A stretch of DNA of 64,000 bases from Mycobacterium sp. DL (GCF_039729195.1 NZ_CP155796.1:496001-560000); one strand, 5' to 3'. Positions 17,444-27,307 are shown, numbered from the stretch's first letter. The notes: generated from the letters alone by a model not told the origin. Translations and numbers: made by a program.

Positions 17444-19690
17444 CTAAACTCCGCAGGCGGTCACGCTCACGGGAATGTTGCCCTGACGGGGCAGGCCGGT
17501 GATCGTGTCGTACTCGATGTCGGTGGGGACGAGCCGCCCGACATTGCTTCCGCGGGAGCGGAATTCGGCATCCTCGGTGGTGAGCCCGCCGAAGGCGTGA
17601 TGCATGGCGATCACGTCGGCTCGCAGGGTGTCGTCGGCCTCGAGAACCGCAGGGATGCTGTCGTGGGGCGAGGCGATCGTGACGGCGTCACCGTTGCGCA
17701 GGCCGAGAGCGGCAATGGTGTCCGGATGCATGTAGGCCGGGTTGTAGGGCTTGCCTCGGTGCAGTTTCGCCAGGCCGGTGCCCGATGAGTTCATGAAGTT
17801 GGCGTGCCGGCGCGGAATCAGCCGGTACGGGAACTCGGTGTTGTTGCGTGCCGACCGGAAATCCTCGGCCAGCGTCGCTGCCAGATCGCTCAGCAGGTGG
17901 TCGTTGCCGATGTCGAGTCGGGCTTCACAGTCGGCATCCGCGTCCTCGACCATCGCCTCGACGTCGAAGATCTTGCCGTGGGGGTGGCTGCTGACCTCGT
18001 CGAGGGGGATTCGCGCGGTCGCACACATCTCGGCGAAGAGTTCCTCTGTGGTGAGGTCGGTGTTGCGGTCCATGGTGAGAACGATCGGCGGCGACTCCAT
18101 GTACCGCCCGCCGCCTCCGCCGAAGAAATTGACGAAGAACAGCGTGAGGTCCATGCGTTTTGCCAGGCCCAGGAAGAACTTCCACTCTTCGACGAGGTCC
18201 GAACTCTCGGGGGGAGCAACCAATCTCGGCGCGTACTGCGCGTAGGCGGCGGGGATGCCGGTGCCCGCCGCGTAGTACTTGATCAGCTCACTGCCCTGCG
18301 TCATCGCTGGTGTCTCCATCTGCATCATCGGGGCGATGACATAGTCGGCCAGCCGTGAGGTGAGCGACATCTCGGTGTCGAGGGTGACCAGCAGATCGAG
18401 TGTCTCCATCGCACGCTGGGTCTTGCGCTGGTCCGGCCAGGCCGCCATCGGGTTGCCGCCGATGCAGATCAGCGCCTTCACCTGGCCCTCGCCCTCGAGC
18501 AGGATCTCGTCGGCGAGTGCGGCCGTCGGCATTCCGCTGACGGTGTCGGTCAGGCCGCGGACCCGCAGCTGTTCGCCGTAGCCCCATCCCTCGTAGGGCG
18601 CCAGCGCCTGGGCCTTGGCGGTGTAGGCCGGCATCAGCGTGTTGGGCCTGGTGACGGGTTCGCCGGCGCGCTGCCAACGCCCACAGATCGTGGTCAGACA
18701 GAGTGCGAGGTATTCGAGCAGGCTGCCGTGCATCGCGAAGTTGGCGCCGGTCCCGCAGTTCACCATGCCGGGGCGGGTGCCGTACGTCGCGAACAGATGC
18801 GCCGCGTCGATCAGCTGCTGGGCGGGGATGTCGGCGCGCTCGGCGACGTACTCGGGGGTGAACGCCGACACCGCCTCGGCGAGCTTGTCGAAACCGACGA
18901 CATTCGGCTCCAAAAATTCTGTGTCGCACAGATTTTCGCGGATGATCAGGTTGATCATCGCTGCAAGGATCGGCACGTCCTCGCCGGGGCGGGGCTGGAT
19001 GTGGATCGCAGCGCGCGCCGCCGTCTGCGACCGCCGCGGGTCGATCACGATCAGCTTCATGCCGCGACCGATCGCGTCTTTGATGCGCTGGGCCGGGTTC
19101 TGCCCCGGGATGCCGATCGCCTTGGATACGATCGGGTTCGTCCCGACCAGCATCCAACTGTCTGCCTCGTTGAAGTTGATGTCGCCGCCGAGCCAATGCC
19201 CGTGTGCGGCCAGGGCGATCTGCTTGCCGGGCTGGTCGATCGTGTTGGCGGTGAAGAACATGGGCGACTCGATGCCCCGCAGGAACGCGTTGGCCATCAG
19301 CGGGCTCGCCGGGTAGGGCAGGCCGTTGGTGCCCAGGTACATCGCCACAGAGCGGGGCCCGTGTTGTTCGATCAGGTCGCGCAGACGGTCGGCGATCTCG
19401 TCCATCGCGCGTTCGCTCTCGACGGGTGCATACGTTCCGTCGGGCTGCCGCTTCTGACTGTGCAGCAGGCGGGCGGGGTTGTTGTGGATCTCCGGCAGCG
19501 CCCGGCCCTTCGCGCAGGTGTAGCCCAGGAACATCGGGTTGTCGGGATCGCCGGTGACCTTGGTAAGCCGGCCGTCGGTGACGGTGGCCAGCACTCCGCA
19601 GTGCGCGGAGCAGATGCGGCAGATACCCGGGGACGTCGTCGACTCTGGATTGGTCGACTCGGGAATGGTCGACTCTGGAATGCTGAGCAC
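17444..19690 (-). CDS. Molybdopterin-dependent oxidoreductase
   Basis: 748 residues. The N-terminal 4Fe-4S motif is CRICSAHCG plus a fourth Cys in YTCAKGRAL. The DMSO-reductase-family core follows (GTNPIVSKAIG, then VIDPRRSQTAARA), and the C-terminal domain has the molydopterin dinucleotide-binding pattern (GDAVTIASPHD). It belongs with the formate-dehydrogenase/BisC-type cytoplasmic enzymes of actinobacteria (Rv0197-like in size); the substrate is not determined. The GTG at 19690 is chosen; upstream codons lack family sequence. Residues 3-17 are a triple five-residue repeat (IPEST, IPEST, NPEST) made by three 15-bp DNA repeats. Confidence 0.85.
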   Translation of the reverse strand: MLSIPESTIPESTNPESTTSPGICRICSAHCGVLATVTDGRLTKVTGDPDNPMFLGYTCAKGRALPEIHNNPARLLHSQKRQPDGTYAPVESERAMDEIADRLRDLIEQHGPRSVAMYLGTNGLPYPASPLMANAFLRGIESPMFFTANTIDQPGKQIALAAHGHWLGGDINFNEADSWMLVGTNPIVSKAIGIPGQNPAQRIKDAIGRGMKLIVIDPRRSQTAARAAIHIQPRPGEDVPILAAMINLIIRENLCDTEFLEPNVVGFDKLAEAVSAFTPEYVAERADIPAQQLIDAAHLFATYGTRPGMVNCGTGANFAMHGSLLEYLALCLTTICGRWQRAGEPVTRPNTLMPAYTAKAQALAPYEGWGYGEQLRVRGLTDTVSGMPTAALADEILLEGEGQVKALICIGGNPMAAWPDQRKTQRAMETLDLLVTLDTEMSLTSRLADYVIAPMMQMETPAMTQGSELIKYYAAGTGIPAAYAQYAPRLVAPPESSDLVEEWKFFLGLAKRMDLTLFFVNFFGGGGGRYMESPPIVLTMDRNTDLTTEELFAEMCATARIPLDEVSSHPHGKIFDVEAMVEDADADCEARLDIGNDHLLSDLAATLAEDFRSARNNTEFPYRLIPRRHANFMNSSGTGLAKLHRGKPYNPAYMHPDTIAALGLRNGDAVTIASPHDSIPAVLEADDTLRADVIAMHHAFGGLTTEDAEFRSRGSNVGRLVPTDIEYDTITGLPRQGNIPVSVTACGV

Positions 19691-19766
19691 CCGCTCAGCG
19701 TAGGGCGGCGGGGCGGCAATCCGGTCGGGTTTCGCCGAGACGTCACTTTCGGGCGACGCCGGGGGC

Positions 19767-20855
19767 CTAGAGCCTCGCGCCGTGCTGCACCCGGTTACCG
19801 CCGCTGCGTTTGGCGGCATACATCGCGGCGTCCGCCGCCGCGATGAGGTCGTCGAGCAGCGATCCGCTACCTCGACCCCGGAGCGCTTCGAGTGGCATCC
19901 CGCTGGTGCCGATGCTCGCCGTCACGTCGTGCGGAAGCGCGGCAATCGCCGTACACAGTTGTGCCGCTATCGAATCGGCGGGGTTGCCGTCGGTGATCAT
20001 CGCGATCAGAAACTCTTCACCGCCCGCGCGGCAGATGGCTGCACTCGGCGGGGTGTGCTGCCGCAGTAGTTCTGCCACCGCAGTCAACGCCCGGTCGCCG
20101 GCGGCGTGCCCATGCGTGTCGTTGACGAGCTTGAAGTCGTCGAGATCGACCATCACCAAGGTCAAGTGTCTGTCAGTGGGATACGAACCCATGAGCTCAC
20201 TGGAGACCCGGTGCGCGAAGCCGCGACGGTTCAGCAGTCCGGTGAGGGGATCGGCGTCCGATCGCATGGCAAATGTGCCGACAGCCCGGGCCATGCCCCG
20301 AATGGACAGCGGCACGGTCAGATTGAGAAACCAGACGAGCCAGAACGCTGCGATGGCGGTCCCGACTGTGGTTGCCTCGGCCAACCGCCACGAGGCCGTC
20401 GTCGCAATCGCTATGGCGACCACGAAGTTGAACAGCAGCAGTTTGGTGCTGTGGAGGAAAGCGATGTAACCGCCGGTGACGGCAGTGGCGGTGCACGTCA
20501 GAAGCGCAAGGGCGGGGGTGGGCTGGGCGAGGCTCCAGACGGCGATCAGCAGCACCCCGATGGTGACAGCGGCTTCGGATTGTCGTCGCGTCGGCCACCG
20601 GACGAGCCAGAACGCGGTCATCCCGATGGTGATGATCGCGCCGACCACGCCGAGTGCGATGAGGGGCACCGGGGGCCAGCGCAGCCCTCCGAGGAAGCTG
20701 ATGGGAACCAGAGCCGCCGACGAGGCGACGATGGCCATCACAATCCGCGCCGAGCGCAGCAGGCCTCGCTGCCTCAGGAACTGTGTGGTCCAATCGAAGT
20801 GGTCAGGCTCCTGCCACCACCGCTGTATTCGTAACAACCCGCCCCGCACCCCCAC
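19767..20855 (-). CDS. Membrane-bound diguanylate cyclase (GGDEF)
   Basis: About 362 residues. Five or six membrane helices occupy the N-terminal half. A GGDEF domain follows: DPLTGLLNRRGF, VDLDDFKLVNDTHGHAAGD and the active-site AGGEEF, which is a competent variant. It should make cyclic di-GMP from GTP. The RxxD inhibitory site expected five residues before GGEEF is absent, and there is no EAL domain. The start is uncertain: the frame is open to an ATG at 20981, but that would overlap the lipocalin-fusion gene by 61 bp and adds residues unlike the family. Related proteins begin close to the WWQ-PDHFDW segment, so the GTG at 20855 is preferred (GTG 20849 is also possible). Confidence 0.82.
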   Translation of the reverse strand: MGVRGGLLRIQRWWQEPDHFDWTTQFLRQRGLLRSARIVMAIVASSAALVPISFLGGLRWPPVPLIALGVVGAIITIGMTAFWLVRWPTRRQSEAAVTIGVLLIAVWSLAQPTPALALLTCTATAVTGGYIAFLHSTKLLLFNFVVAIAIATTASWRLAEATTVGTAIAAFWLVWFLNLTVPLSIRGMARAVGTFAMRSDADPLTGLLNRRGFAHRVSSELMGSYPTDRHLTLVMVDLDDFKLVNDTHGHAAGDRALTAVAELLRQHTPPSAAICRAGGEEFLIAMITDGNPADSIAAQLCTAIAALPHDVTASIGTSGMPLEALRGRGSGSLLDDLIAAADAAMYAAKRSGGNRVQHGARL

Positions 20856-20920
20856 GGCGACTGTACCGGCCAGCAAACTGATCTGGCAGGGGTTCCTCAG
20901 CGCCTGTGGATCGAGCGTGG

Positions 20921-23056
20921 TCAGACCGAGACTGCGGCGACCTCCGCGGTGGCTGCGGGCTGCCGGGTCCGAGTGATCCATCCCCTGACGCCGCTGACCG
21001 ACGCCCGGTCCAGCAGTTCCTGGTAGAGATCGTCGGACACGACCCGGGTCCGGCTGAGCAGGAATCCGCTCAGACCGGTGGAGTCACTGACAACCGCCCA
21101 CTGGTAGTCGGGGTCGAGGTCGACGATCCAGTAGTTGCCGGGCGGGTTGGCCGAGGCGGCACCGAAGAAGCGGACGTTGAGCTTGTTGTTCGAGGTGTCG
21201 ACCGGCAACGCGACGCCGGTGATGGTCGACTGCGGGCCGTTGTCGAAGAAGTAGTTGCCGGAGTTCTCGACCTTGATCGACCCGTCGGGGTTGAGGCTGT
21301 ACACGGCCGTGGTGTTGACCAGCCCGATCGAGAAGAACTGCTTGACGCTGCCCACCTCGTACCAGGTGCCGAGGTAGCTGTCGATGTCGACGACCGGCGG
21401 GGGGCCGAGCACGATCGCCGCGGTTTCGCCCATGACGATGTAGTCGCTGGGCGCCCCGTAGATGCCGGTGCCGTCGGTCGGGCCCAGACCCTGGTAGAGG
21501 TCGTTGATCCAGCCGGTGGCCAGTGTGTAGACGGCCTGGGTGTTGCCGGGTGGGGAGAACCTCGTCGCCAATTGGGAGAAGAAGTCGACGAGCGGGTTGG
21601 CGCCGATCAGCGAGTCGGCGTGCGACCCCCGGGCCAGCGTCACTCCCACGAACTGCCCGGGGCGGGCGGAGACCAGTTCCGTGGTGGTGACCCCGGAGGC
21701 GTTGCCCGGCTGAGGGGGTGCCGCGATCTGGTAGACGGGGATGAACGGGTCGTCGAGGCTCTGCAGGGCACCCGTCAGTCCGAGCCGGGAGACGCCGTCG
21801 AACATCACGACACCGCGCAGGTCACCCTCGTTGAGGGGGTCGGCGTTGTAGAAGCCGCCGGCCGCCGTCGCGAGCCCGCCGCCGGCTGACTGACCGGAGA
21901 GGATGAAGCTCTCCGGCAGGCCGCTCAGGAGTCCGGCGGCTGTCGCGCTGGTGTTCAGCGATGTGCGATCGCCCAGGAACATGCTGGCGACCGCCTGTTG
22001 CATCTCCACCGAGTTGATCTGGCAGGCGGCGCACGACCAGGGCGCGAACGACGGCAGGTTGGGGGCCACGATGATGCTGTTCGTCTGCTGCGACAGTGTC
22101 CGTGCCAGTGCGGAGACGAACAGCTTGTTGCCGAAGAAGCCGTGCTGCAGCCAGATCACGCCCGTTGCCGCCACCGAACCGTCCGCCTGTGTCGGCAGGT
22201 ACCAGTCCGCGCGGGTGGTGAACCCGTCGGGGCCGACTGGAATCGTCAGCTGGGCGCGCCCGGTCTGGACGCCGGTGACCGTCTGCACGGCCGTTTGCGC
22301 CGCGGCGACGGTGGCCGAGGCGGTCGCCGTGTTGCCCCAGGGCGCAAGAGCTGGGAACGCCTCCACCGTCTCGGGGCGTGCGGACCAACCGAGCGCCGAC
22401 ATCACGTTGAGCAGTGCGGTCGCCACCGGTCCGGGCGAGCGGGGGGTGCCGGTCGCGGCGGTCTTGACGGTGGCGGCGACCGGGGCGACAACCGGAGTCT
22501 CGACGGGTGTGGGTTCTACGACGTCCGGCACCACCGGTTGGGTGACGGCGGTCGTTTCGGCTGAACTCTCCTGCGGGGGAGACGTCTCGGATTCGGCAGC
22601 CGGCGTTGACTGGTCATCAACGACCGCGTCGACCGGCGCGGGCACAGCCGAGCGCTTTGTCGTTGTCGTCGCGTCGGCGTCGGCGTCGGCATCGGCGTCG
22701 GCAGGCTCAGCATCGGGCGCAGCGCTGTCGTCTGCCGCGGTCTCGCGGTCCAGCGTGTTCACCCGGTCGGACTCGGATTCCTCTTCCGCCTTGTCTGAGC
22801 GCTTGGACAACGGAACCGACGCAGGATCGGTTGAGGTGTCCTTGGAGCTTGACGTGTCCTTCGAGCTTTCCGCGTCGTCGCGCTTGGCCGACGAATCATC
22901 TGAGGTCTGCGACGAGTCCTGTCCTGACCGGCTCGTCGAACCACCGCTGTCTGAGGAGTCCGTGTCAGCCGCGGCGACACCCTGTCCGGCGCCGAGTGCG
23001 ATGCACGCACCCGCGCCGAAGGTTCCCAGCCAGATCGCCCAACGAGTCGACGTCAC
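20921..23056 (-). CDS. Secreted alpha/beta hydrolase fused to a lipocalin domain
   Basis: 711 residues from a GTG at 23056. A signal peptide (MTSTRWAIWLGTFGAGACIA to ~residue 30) leads into ~170 residues of Ser/Asp/Glu/Thr-rich low complexity. Next comes an alpha/beta hydrolase domain (~residues 240-530) with WLQHGFFG as the oxyanion loop and ILSGQSAGGGLA as the nucleophile elbow. The last ~150 residues are a Blc-type lipocalin (SYLGTWYEVGSVKQFF, NYWIVDLDPDYQWAVV). The fusion suggests a cell-surface esterase that holds or delivers its lipid substrate or product through the lipocalin. Substrate unknown. It is upstream of the diguanylate cyclase on the same strand. Confidence 0.85.
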   Translation of the reverse strand: MTSTRWAIWLGTFGAGACIALGAGQGVAAADTDSSDSGGSTSRSGQDSSQTSDDSSAKRDDAESSKDTSSSKDTSTDPASVPLSKRSDKAEEESESDRVNTLDRETAADDSAAPDAEPADADADADADATTTTKRSAVPAPVDAVVDDQSTPAAESETSPPQESSAETTAVTQPVVPDVVEPTPVETPVVAPVAATVKTAATGTPRSPGPVATALLNVMSALGWSARPETVEAFPALAPWGNTATASATVAAAQTAVQTVTGVQTGRAQLTIPVGPDGFTTRADWYLPTQADGSVAATGVIWLQHGFFGNKLFVSALARTLSQQTNSIIVAPNLPSFAPWSCAACQINSVEMQQAVASMFLGDRTSLNTSATAAGLLSGLPESFILSGQSAGGGLATAAGGFYNADPLNEGDLRGVVMFDGVSRLGLTGALQSLDDPFIPVYQIAAPPQPGNASGVTTTELVSARPGQFVGVTLARGSHADSLIGANPLVDFFSQLATRFSPPGNTQAVYTLATGWINDLYQGLGPTDGTGIYGAPSDYIVMGETAAIVLGPPPVVDIDSYLGTWYEVGSVKQFFSIGLVNTTAVYSLNPDGSIKVENSGNYFFDNGPQSTITGVALPVDTSNNKLNVRFFGAASANPPGNYWIVDLDPDYQWAVVSDSTGLSGFLLSRTRVVSDDLYQELLDRASVSGVRGWITRTRQPAATAEVAAVSV

Positions 23057-23173
23057 GGTCTGGGATTAAACCGTGGATCGGCCGGCGGTGGACCGAATTG
23101 TCGGCAACGTCAGCGAGACGTCATTTTGCCGGGCGGCGGTGCGGGCACTCGTACAGTCGCGCATGGAGGAACG

Positions 23174-23335
23174 ATGGACAAAGACGCCGAGGTGAAGATC
23201 TGCGCCGCCTGCGGAAGGCCATTCCACAATCGAAAGAAGTGGAAGACGCGGGGGCAGTGGGATCAGGTCATCTACTGCTCACGCCGTTGCCGCGGCAGTG
23301 GTGCACCGGATCTGCCTCGAGCGCACGGTTCTTGA
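23174..23335 (+). CDS. DUF2256 small zinc-ribbon-like protein
   Basis: 53 residues. The pattern CAACGRPFHNRKKW, then YCSRRCR, is diagnostic for DUF2256; the four cysteines probably bind one metal ion. GGAGGA sits at 23165-23170, three bases before the ATG. Role unknown; in other bacteria the domain is often near photolyase/cryptochrome or redox genes, but no such neighbour is seen here. Confidence 0.82.
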   Translation: MDKDAEVKICAACGRPFHNRKKWKTRGQWDQVIYCSRRCRGSGAPDLPRAHGS

Positions 23336-23406
23336 CGGCGTTACTCGAGAAATGCCTCAGAAAGCGTACTTTCGGGACTGAGCGCGAGTGATCGCCGTGG
23401 CACGCC

Positions 23407-24234
23407 TCAGAAGACCCTGATCCAGTCGACGCGCATCTCGGCGGGGTACGTGCCCGCCGCGGGCTCGCGGCCACCTGAGCCGCCGACGGCGATGTTGAAC
23501 ACCGGTGCCATCGTGAACCCGGGGTCGTTGAACGGCCAGTCCGGGATCGAGTTCGCCGGCACCACGAAGAACGGCTCCATGCCCGGCTGGTAGTCCTTCC
23601 AGAAGTGCAGGCCCGTCGGAAGCCATGTCATGCGCCAGGTGTGCCACGCGTTGTCGATGGGGTGGCGATGGGTGGCGAACGCGGTGCCGTCCAGCCTGGC
23701 GTGCACCGTGGTGCCCGACGGCCAGTCGTTGTTCCCGTACCACTCGACCAGGTCGATCTCACCGCCGCGCACCGGGTTGTCGTTGATCAGCCAGAAAGCG
23801 GGCCACGCGCCGTCGGTCAGGCAGTCGAGCTTGACTCTCGCTTCCCACGTGGTCCCCATACCGCCACGCCAGTTGCCGACGATCTTGGCGCTGGCGTACT
23901 TCTCCTGGATGGTGGTGCCGGGTCCGCGGGTGGCGCGAATGACCAGATTGCCGTTGCCATCCTGGAACACGTGCTCCTGATCGGTCACGTAGCGCCCCAT
24001 GTTGAAGGGTTTGTCCCATTCGTGGGGGTTCCTGATGGTCTCGCGCGCCGGGACGATGAACCACCAAGCCGGGTCCGGCGGGGAGCCGGCCGGACCGTTG
24101 AACTCGTCCTGGAACAGCATCACGGGGCCGGTGTCGACTTCCGGGGATACCGGCTGGGCGTGGGCCGTGGCGCCGGGCAAGGCGGCGGCCGCCGCGCCCA
24201 GACCGACCATGAACATCATGTGGCGGCGATCCAT
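23407..24234 (-). CDS. Secreted GH16-family glycoside hydrolase
   Basis: 275 residues. The N-terminus MDRRHMMFMVGLGAAAAALPG, cleaved near TAHAQ, resembles a Tat signal with its paired Arg. The catalytic motif is GEIDLVEWYGN, matching the GH16 EIDxxE with both acidic catalytic residues present, and it is flanked by aromatic residues. GH16 enzymes cut beta-1,3 or beta-1,3/1,4 glucans and related polymers; which one is not known. Start ATG 24234 is used; a GTG at 24243 would add three residues. Confidence 0.82.
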   Translation of the reverse strand: MDRRHMMFMVGLGAAAAALPGATAHAQPVSPEVDTGPVMLFQDEFNGPAGSPPDPAWWFIVPARETIRNPHEWDKPFNMGRYVTDQEHVFQDGNGNLVIRATRGPGTTIQEKYASAKIVGNWRGGMGTTWEARVKLDCLTDGAWPAFWLINDNPVRGGEIDLVEWYGNNDWPSGTTVHARLDGTAFATHRHPIDNAWHTWRMTWLPTGLHFWKDYQPGMEPFFVVPANSIPDWPFNDPGFTMAPVFNIAVGGSGGREPAAGTYPAEMRVDWIRVF

Positions 24235-24332
24235 TTCTGGCACGGGCAAACCATAAATGAAAGTGACGCCGTGTGGAGTTATCTGGCCGAGAAACAGGCG
24301 GAGCGCGTTCGCTGGCCCGGCGCGGCAGCGAG

Positions 24333-24752
24333 CTAGCCGACCCGCTGTAGTTGGAACGCGCTCGTGGTCACGGTTCCGCCTTCGCATCCGAAGTTGGAGT
24401 CGGACGACAACACCCCGCCCAACGTCACCGGATCGACCGACATGGACGTCACGGCGGGTTCATAGCTCCCATCGTCGCAGGTGAGACCACCCGGCTTCGA
24501 GACCGTGAAGACCCAGCGACCACCGGTCATCATGGCGGCGGTGGTCCAGCCCTGGTTGCTGGAGACGGTGCCGGCGCAACCGGCGGGGCCGCAACTCGTT
24601 TCGAACGTCAAGACGTTCAGAGGATCGCCGTTGGTTTCGACGAAGGCGCCATTGACAAGCCGTGGGTCGGCATTCGCGGTGCCGGCCAGGGCGATACCTG
24701 CAATCGTCGGCACTGCGACGGCGGTGGCCAGAACGCGCACAATCTTCGACAT
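24333..24752 (-). CDS. Small secreted protein of unknown function
   Basis: 139 residues from the ATG at 24752. A clear signal peptide (MSKIVRVLATAVAVPTIAGI, cleaved after TANA) precedes a ~110-residue mature domain with paired cysteines (CGPAGC, GLTCDDG, NFGCEGG), probably disulphide-bonded. I do not recognise the family beyond a set of mycobacterial exported proteins. A decayed copy of the same domain lies at 25551-25694 on the other strand. It is divergent from the secreted protein at 24919. Confidence 0.7.
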   Translation of the reverse strand: MSKIVRVLATAVAVPTIAGIALAGTANADPRLVNGAFVETNGDPLNVLTFETSCGPAGCAGTVSSNQGWTTAAMMTGGRWVFTVSKPGGLTCDDGSYEPAVTSMSVDPVTLGGVLSSDSNFGCEGGTVTTSAFQLQRVG

Positions 24753-24918
24753 GGTGTTCAGCAATCTAGCGGGCCTGTTGCCACGATCGAGCCAGGCAGC
24801 GCGGGTAGCTCCCAGTTGTGCCCATCATGTCGCCGAATCGACATCTGCCACGGGAAGACGCACCCGCATCTTCCGGAATTCCGCGATGGACGGGGCCGCC
24901 CTGTGTGTTACTGGTCCG

Positions 24919-25455
24919 GTGCCGAAGAATCGCGCCAAGACGCTGGGCGTAGCAGTGCTCACAGGGTGCGTGGTGCTTGCGGTGTCGCCGGTCGCGCATG
25001 CGGAGCGTGGCGCACCGCCGCTGCTGTACGGGTACTACGACGTGTTCGTCGACTTCTCCAAACAGACGTTCAACGGTGTGCCGACACCGATGCCCGCCAA
25101 AACATTCGTCGTCGCATACACCGCCCGCTGCGACGTGGCCGGCTGTGTGGTGAGCATGGACAACTCCGACGACCTCTCCCGGAACCCTGGTGCACCAACA
25201 GTTTTCGAGTACCGGTGGAACGGCGACCGGTGGGAGACCGGGGGTGACTATCCGTACCTGTGCGACCGCATGAATCCCGACAGCGCAGTACCGTCGGTGC
25301 GCTCGGACTATCTGATCCCCAACCCCGACGGCAGCTTCTCCGGTGAACGGACCCTCGTCGTCGGGGGAGCCGGTTGCCCCGGTGAGGGACCCGGCACTCA
25401 CTGGCTGCCGATCACCGTGACCCCGACGAATCCGCCACCGCCTGCCCCGCGCTAG
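24919..25455 (+). CDS. Small secreted protein of unknown function
   Basis: 178 residues from the GTG at 24919, giving a good signal peptide (MPKNRAKTLGVAVLTGCVV, cleaved after VAHA). An ATG at 24886 is also in frame. The mature part has Cys pairs (ARCDVAGC, LCDRM) and a C-terminal Pro-rich end. Cysteine spacing and the GG-W motifs recall the protein at 24333-24752, so the two may be distant members of one exported family arranged back to back. Function unknown. Confidence 0.65.
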   Translation: MPKNRAKTLGVAVLTGCVVLAVSPVAHAERGAPPLLYGYYDVFVDFSKQTFNGVPTPMPAKTFVVAYTARCDVAGCVVSMDNSDDLSRNPGAPTVFEYRWNGDRWETGGDYPYLCDRMNPDSAVPSVRSDYLIPNPDGSFSGERTLVVGGAGCPGEGPGTHWLPITVTPTNPPPPAPR

Positions 25456-25550
25456 CCAATGCTCTTCGTCGATCCCGGCTAGTTCGCCCCGCCGCGATCA
25501 GCGATCGCACAATGCTTTTCAGCGTCCGAGGGCGCCGTCGCTGCCGACTG

Positions 25551-25694
25551 ATGTGTTGCCGAGTCGCCAGCAACCAGGGGTGGACCACTCCCACATCGAC
25601 CGGCGGTCGCTGGGTGTTGACAGTGTCGCCGGACTCGAACTTCGGGTGCACAGTCGCCAGCAGAAGCCCGTTCCAGCTGCAGAAGGCCGGCTGA
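25551..25694 (+). pseudogene. Remnant of a secreted-protein gene (relative of 24333-24752)
   Basis: The frame reads VASNQGWTTPTSTGGRWVL, then a shortened middle, DSNFGC and finally PFQLQKAG before a stop. The gene at 24333-24752 has VSSNQGWTTAAMMTGGRWVF, DSNFGC and AFQLQRVG in the same order. The signal peptide, the first half and about 25 central residues are missing here. It is therefore most likely the truncated 3' part of a former paralogue, now abutting the PTS gene end (2 bp away). Confidence 0.7.
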
Positions 25695-25695
25695 C

Positions 25696-27243
25696 CTACA
25701 GCGCCTCGCGGATGTCGTTCTTCAGCGCCTCGGACTGGGTGCCGAACACCGCCTGGACGCTGTTGCCCACTTCGATGACGCCGGCGGCACCGAGTGCTTT
25801 CAGCCGGGCCTGATCCACCTTGGACTTGTCGGCGACCTCCATGCGGAGCCGGGTGATGCAGGCGTCGACATTGACCAGATTGTCGCGGCCACCGAACGCG
25901 GCGATGAGTTGCTCGGCCTTCGTCTGAGCCGGTGCGGCGACCGTCGTCGTCGCCCCCTGGACGCCCACCTCCAGGTTGGCCCGCTCCTCGGCCTCGAACT
26001 GGGCCTCGGGCTCCCGCCCGGGGGTGCGCATGTTGAACTTCGTGATGGCGAACCGGAACAGTAGGTAGTACACGACGAAGAACACCACGCCCATACCGAT
26101 CAGCAGCGGAATGTTCTTCGCGGCCGGCGCCGTGCCGTAGAGCAGCAGGTCGATCAGTCCGGCGGAGAACGAGAATCCCAGATGGATGTCGAGCAAGTAG
26201 GCGATCGCCAGGGACAGTCCGGTGAGCATCGCATGAATGACGTACAGCGGGAACGCCACGAACATGAACGCGAACTCCAGAGGTTCGGTTATGCCGGTCA
26301 GGAACGCGGTGAGTGCCGCGGCTGACAGGATGCCGACCGCGACCTTGCGCTGCTTCTTGTTCGCCGCGTGGATCATCGCCAGTGCTGCGGCGGGCAGACC
26401 GAACATCAGGATCGGATAGAAGCCGGCGGTCAGATGGCCGCCGGTGGGGTCGCCGGCGGCGAACCGGGTGAGTTCGCCGGTGACCGTCTCGCCCGAGGGC
26501 GTCTGGTAGTCGCCGTAGAGGAACCAGATGTAGGAATTCGGAATGTGGTGCAGGCCCAGCGGAATCAGCATGCGGTTGGCGAATCCGTAGACGAACGCCC
26601 CGATTGCTCCCGACCCGCCGATGAACTCACCGAGCCCGGTCAGCCCCGCGTCGAAGATGGGATAGAAGTAGCTCATGGCGAACGCGAGAAACAGGCACGC
26701 CAGCGAGACGATGATCGGGACGAACCGTCTGCCGCCGAAAAAGCCGAGATAGGACGGCAGCACGATGGTGTGGTAGCGGTCGAACAGCCACGCAGTGAGC
26801 AGACCGACGACGATGCCGGCGAAGACGCTGTAGTTGATCTGCGCCTGATCGCCTGCCTGGTCAACCTGACCGGCCAGCACGATCGGCGACATGGTCTTGA
26901 ACACCGCCTGCACCACCAGATAACCGACCACTGCGGCCAGCGCGGTCGAACCGTCGGCCTTCCTGGAGAAACCGATGGCGACGCCGACTGCGAAGAGCAT
27001 CGGCAGGTTAGTGAACAAGGCGTCGCCGGCAGCGCTCATCGCTTTGAAGAACGGCCCGATGACCGCGACCTCTATCCGGCCCAGCAGGTCCGGCTGCCCT
27101 AATCGCAGCAGAATGCCCGCAGCGGGCAGTACGGCGATCGGTAGCATGAGGCTCTTGCCCAGCCGCTGCAACTGGGCGAATCCCGGGATCCGCATGCCCG
27201 ACTTGCTTTGTGCTTCTTGGGGCTTCGCAGAATCGTTGGTCAC
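25696..27243 (-). CDS. PTS enzyme IIBC, glucose/N-acetylglucosamine type
   Basis: 515 residues. Residues ~20-400 are the EIIC transporter domain with about ten membrane helices and the signature [12 protein letters not shown]. Residues ~430-515 are EIIB with the phosphorylated Cys in [10 protein letters not shown]. It imports and phosphorylates a hexose at the membrane. The neighbouring EIIA, nagB and nagA genes make N-acetylglucosamine the likely substrate (NagE-like), although the ptsG name is also used for this gene type in mycobacteria. GTG start at 27243. No EI or HPr gene is in the window. M. tuberculosis lacks this system. Confidence 0.88.
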   Translation of the reverse strand: MTNDSAKPQEAQSKSGMRIPGFAQLQRLGKSLMLPIAVLPAAGILLRLGQPDLLGRIEVAVIGPFFKAMSAAGDALFTNLPMLFAVGVAIGFSRKADGSTALAAVVGYLVVQAVFKTMSPIVLAGQVDQAGDQAQINYSVFAGIVVGLLTAWLFDRYHTIVLPSYLGFFGGRRFVPIIVSLACLFLAFAMSYFYPIFDAGLTGLGEFIGGSGAIGAFVYGFANRMLIPLGLHHIPNSYIWFLYGDYQTPSGETVTGELTRFAAGDPTGGHLTAGFYPILMFGLPAAALAMIHAANKKQRKVAVGILSAAALTAFLTGITEPLEFAFMFVAFPLYVIHAMLTGLSLAIAYLLDIHLGFSFSAGLIDLLLYGTAPAAKNIPLLIGMGVVFFVVYYLLFRFAITKFNMRTPGREPEAQFEAEERANLEVGVQGATTTVAAPAQTKAEQLIAAFGGRDNLVNVDACITRLRMEVADKSKVDQARLKALGAAGVIEVGNSVQAVFGTQSEALKNDIREAL

Positions 27244-27307
27244 AGGTCAGCCTTCTCTCTCGCCGGTTTCGTGTCCTTGCGCAAGTTCGGCAAGCCTATT
27301 CTGGGTG

